This document shows, piece after piece, positions 30,951-32,750 of a stretch of DNA of 32,750 nt (its first letter is position 1; each line of letters starts with the position of its first letter). The notes under the pieces are model-generated. The model was not told where the DNA came from and searched no databases. It saw only the letters and a program-made list of their open reading frames with translations. Where the stretch lies: the NCBI GenBank assembly GCA_038496445.1, contig JALMLS010000167.1, positions 1-32,750 on the forward strand, written 5' to 3'. The position numbers and the translations under genes were made by a program. Source of the stretch: Trichosphaerium sp. ATCC 40318. Lineage: Eukaryota; Discosea; Flabellinia; Trichosidae.

Positions 30951-32750
30951 TTAATTTACATCCTCAATAGATCCCTTAGCTTTAGTTGCTGGTGTGCTTG
31001 TGTTGCCATCATTACTGGATTTGAGATGAAACTCAAATGGGAAGAACAAAGCTCGAAAGCGCTATGCAATACAGTCAGTATCACATTCTACTCAAAAAGA
31101 AAAGAAAAGAACTTACAGGGACAAAGACTACCAAGATCCCTATGGCGATTGCTACAGCTATAACTGTTACTGTCAAGGCTATAAGCATATATCCCCACCA
31201 ATGCAAACATTTCGAACGTATTCTCAATACAACAGAGAACTTTGAAGGCTTATACACCTGATTGTTTTCAACTGTCTTGCACTGGTCACCTTGACTAACA
31301 TCTACATCAGAGAAACCACCATCCGCAGGATCATAGCAATTATAATGAACCAAGACAACTTCTTCAAACGCCATCGTTCGCGTACCATGTAGTACAAGAT
31401 TCCCAGCAGGTTTGAAGCAACCTACAAACAGTTTTTAACAGAAACGTTCGTTGAGTGATCTGAGGTACCCGTAACGTTAAGTACACCACCAGGATGAAAA
31501 CTTATTGTATGATTCTGCTTCAGAATATAGTTTCCTACTAGAGTAATGCTTGAAAAGATCTCAGGATCTTCTGGAAGAGATTCAACAAACAAGTGATTTG
31601 AAGGCTGTCCACCAAGAACAGAAGTGGGCTCTATTGAAGGCGCATCGGTCATTGATGTGTTGTGTCCAGGTAGATAGGGAAAAGGTGACCTGTGCAAGTA
31701 AGAAGAACTTTATTCTAAGATCAGAGATTACCCAACTAAAACTTGTGGTTGTATTTGTCCTATAAACGATATATTTGCTTGACCGACAGGATACCGTGGA
31801 TTGAATTCATCTTCAAAATCAAAGTGGTATAGTTTTGAGGTATTTCGCGTGGATAACGAGTCTCTTGCAATCTGTTGAATCTCATCTACTGATAAAGCTC
31901 TGTTCGAAAAGAAAGTAAGACAAAGATTAGTCATACTAACGCACGTGCTCCATATCATCAAGTCATCTATTTCACCCTTAAAAGGAAATTAATTTACTGT
32001 TTTATGTGTAACTTAAGTACACTGAACCCAAACTTGCACGTCGTTTTGTTAAATCTTTGTGAAACACCACCTATTGTAAAATATCCCTAAATTTATTAAA
32101 CCTCCTCTTCTACTGGAAGTTATTTTAGGGCGAACGCACCAATTCAGACTTTTCTATTGGTACTCCTACAGATCCTGAATAATTACCTCGCAGCGAAGTG
32201 TCATTACTCAATACTACTATGTTCACCATCCCAGAAGCCTGATGTCTCTCAAAATATACATACATCTACAATTGTTTAGTGTTGCGGAAAGTTTTTCTGC
32301 AAACGTACCCATTCGCTTTCCTTAATAGCGTTCGTGTCTGTAAAATATTGTTCAAACTCATTATCTTGGCCTGCTACTGTGACTGTTTCAATAAATAACT
32401 GGAGTGATGACAGGGTAGGTACTATATGGCCTATGCCATAAATAGCACCGTATTGAGCGCCCAGACCGTTTGGTTTTGTAGATAAAATAGCGAACAATTG
32501 GCAATCTGAACCAACACAAGATCTTTTTACTGGATAAGTCACGTGATAAAATAAAAAAAAACGGCCTAAAATGAACAAAAAACAAGCATAGTCGCCTACA
32601 CTTGCCTGTTGAAGTTTATCCAAGCCCCTATTGACAACACTGGATAATCTCTAAAATCGGTACCAAAAACACGTATAGCGCCGCATCCTGTATCATAGTC
32701 GTCACCGTCACCACCAAAGTGAGCTGAAGAGCCTCTTGGAAAACCTGCGC
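30951..32750 (-). CDS. LamG-type single-pass receptor-like protein, copy 4 (5' end cut)
   Basis: Divergent member of the family, running off the right edge before its signal peptide. Visible: GAWINFN then, across a GC-AG intron (donor AG|GCAAGTG near 32608), RSCVGSDCQLFAILSTKPNG; LamG strands (LQLFIETVTVAG); Pro/Ser/Thr stalk (TSMTDAPSIEPTSVLGG); beta-rich region NYILKQNHTISFHPGGVLNV then TG|CFKPAGNLVLHG; Cys-containing membrane-proximal part (KFSVVLRIRSKCLHWWGYML); helix (ALTVTVIAVAIAIGILVVFV); tail RFRALFFPFEFHLKSSN ending KGSIEDVN. The intron positions equal those of copies 1-3. The tail shares only RA-x-x-F-P-F-E with the others, so this motif is the conserved part. Confidence 0.8.

Overview
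The window is nuclear DNA from an intron-rich microbial eukaryote. The DNA is AT-rich, nearly every gene is cut into many short exons, and homopolymer T runs lie before many intron 3' ends. TAA, TAG and TGA all act as stops, so the code is standard. I cannot place the organism beyond an unidentified protist. Most gene models below were assembled by eye: I joined reading frames at GT..AG (sometimes GC..AG) boundaries and checked that frame and family motifs continued. Intron ends are therefore predictions. The usual intron start is GTACG(T), introns are mostly 30-120 nt, and two well-supported ones are only 22 nt.

Layout, left to right. 1-973 (-): 5' part of a PPR protein. 1122-3419 (+): signal peptide, PA domain and a seven-helix THH1/TOM1/TOM3-like region. 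3775-4459 (-): F-box-like protein with YwqK/MORN-variant repeats. 4792-6681 (+): secreted pepsin-type aspartic protease. 6900-9189 (+): repeat protein ending in a RAP/Vsr-like nuclease-fold domain. 9447-10269 (-): translation factor eEF1B. 10270-11503: gene-poor stretch with a 40-bp imperfect repeat and two unassigned short ORFs. 11504-12940 (-): secreted cysteine-rich modular protein. 13320-14586 (-): F-box protein with NHL-type propeller. 14760-15009 (+): 62-residue one-helix membrane protein. 15006-17506 (-): membrane-anchored RCC1-repeat protein. 17540-21261 (-): CLU-domain protein. Then two small uncertain genes, and at 22115-22804 (+) a second F-box/YwqK-repeat gene.

22949-32750 is a tandem family on the minus strand: four type I membrane proteins (the last cut by the window edge). 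Each has a signal peptide, a laminin-G/concanavalin-like ectodomain, a Pro/Thr-rich stalk of variable length, a second beta-rich Cys-containing region, one membrane helix and a short tail with a shared F-P-F-E motif. Copies 2 and 3 sit in a direct duplication of about 2.4 kb with a period of about 3.14 kb. A lone terminal exon of the copy-4 type lies between them as a relic.

No CRISPR array, rRNA, convincing tRNA or transposon was found. Housekeeping genes (eEF1B, CLU, PPR) are mixed with surface and secreted proteins, and there is no operon-like logic. The strongest candidates for something undescribed are the tandem LamG receptor family, the PA-7TM protein, and the splice signals (GTACG donors, 22-nt introns, frequent GC-AG introns).
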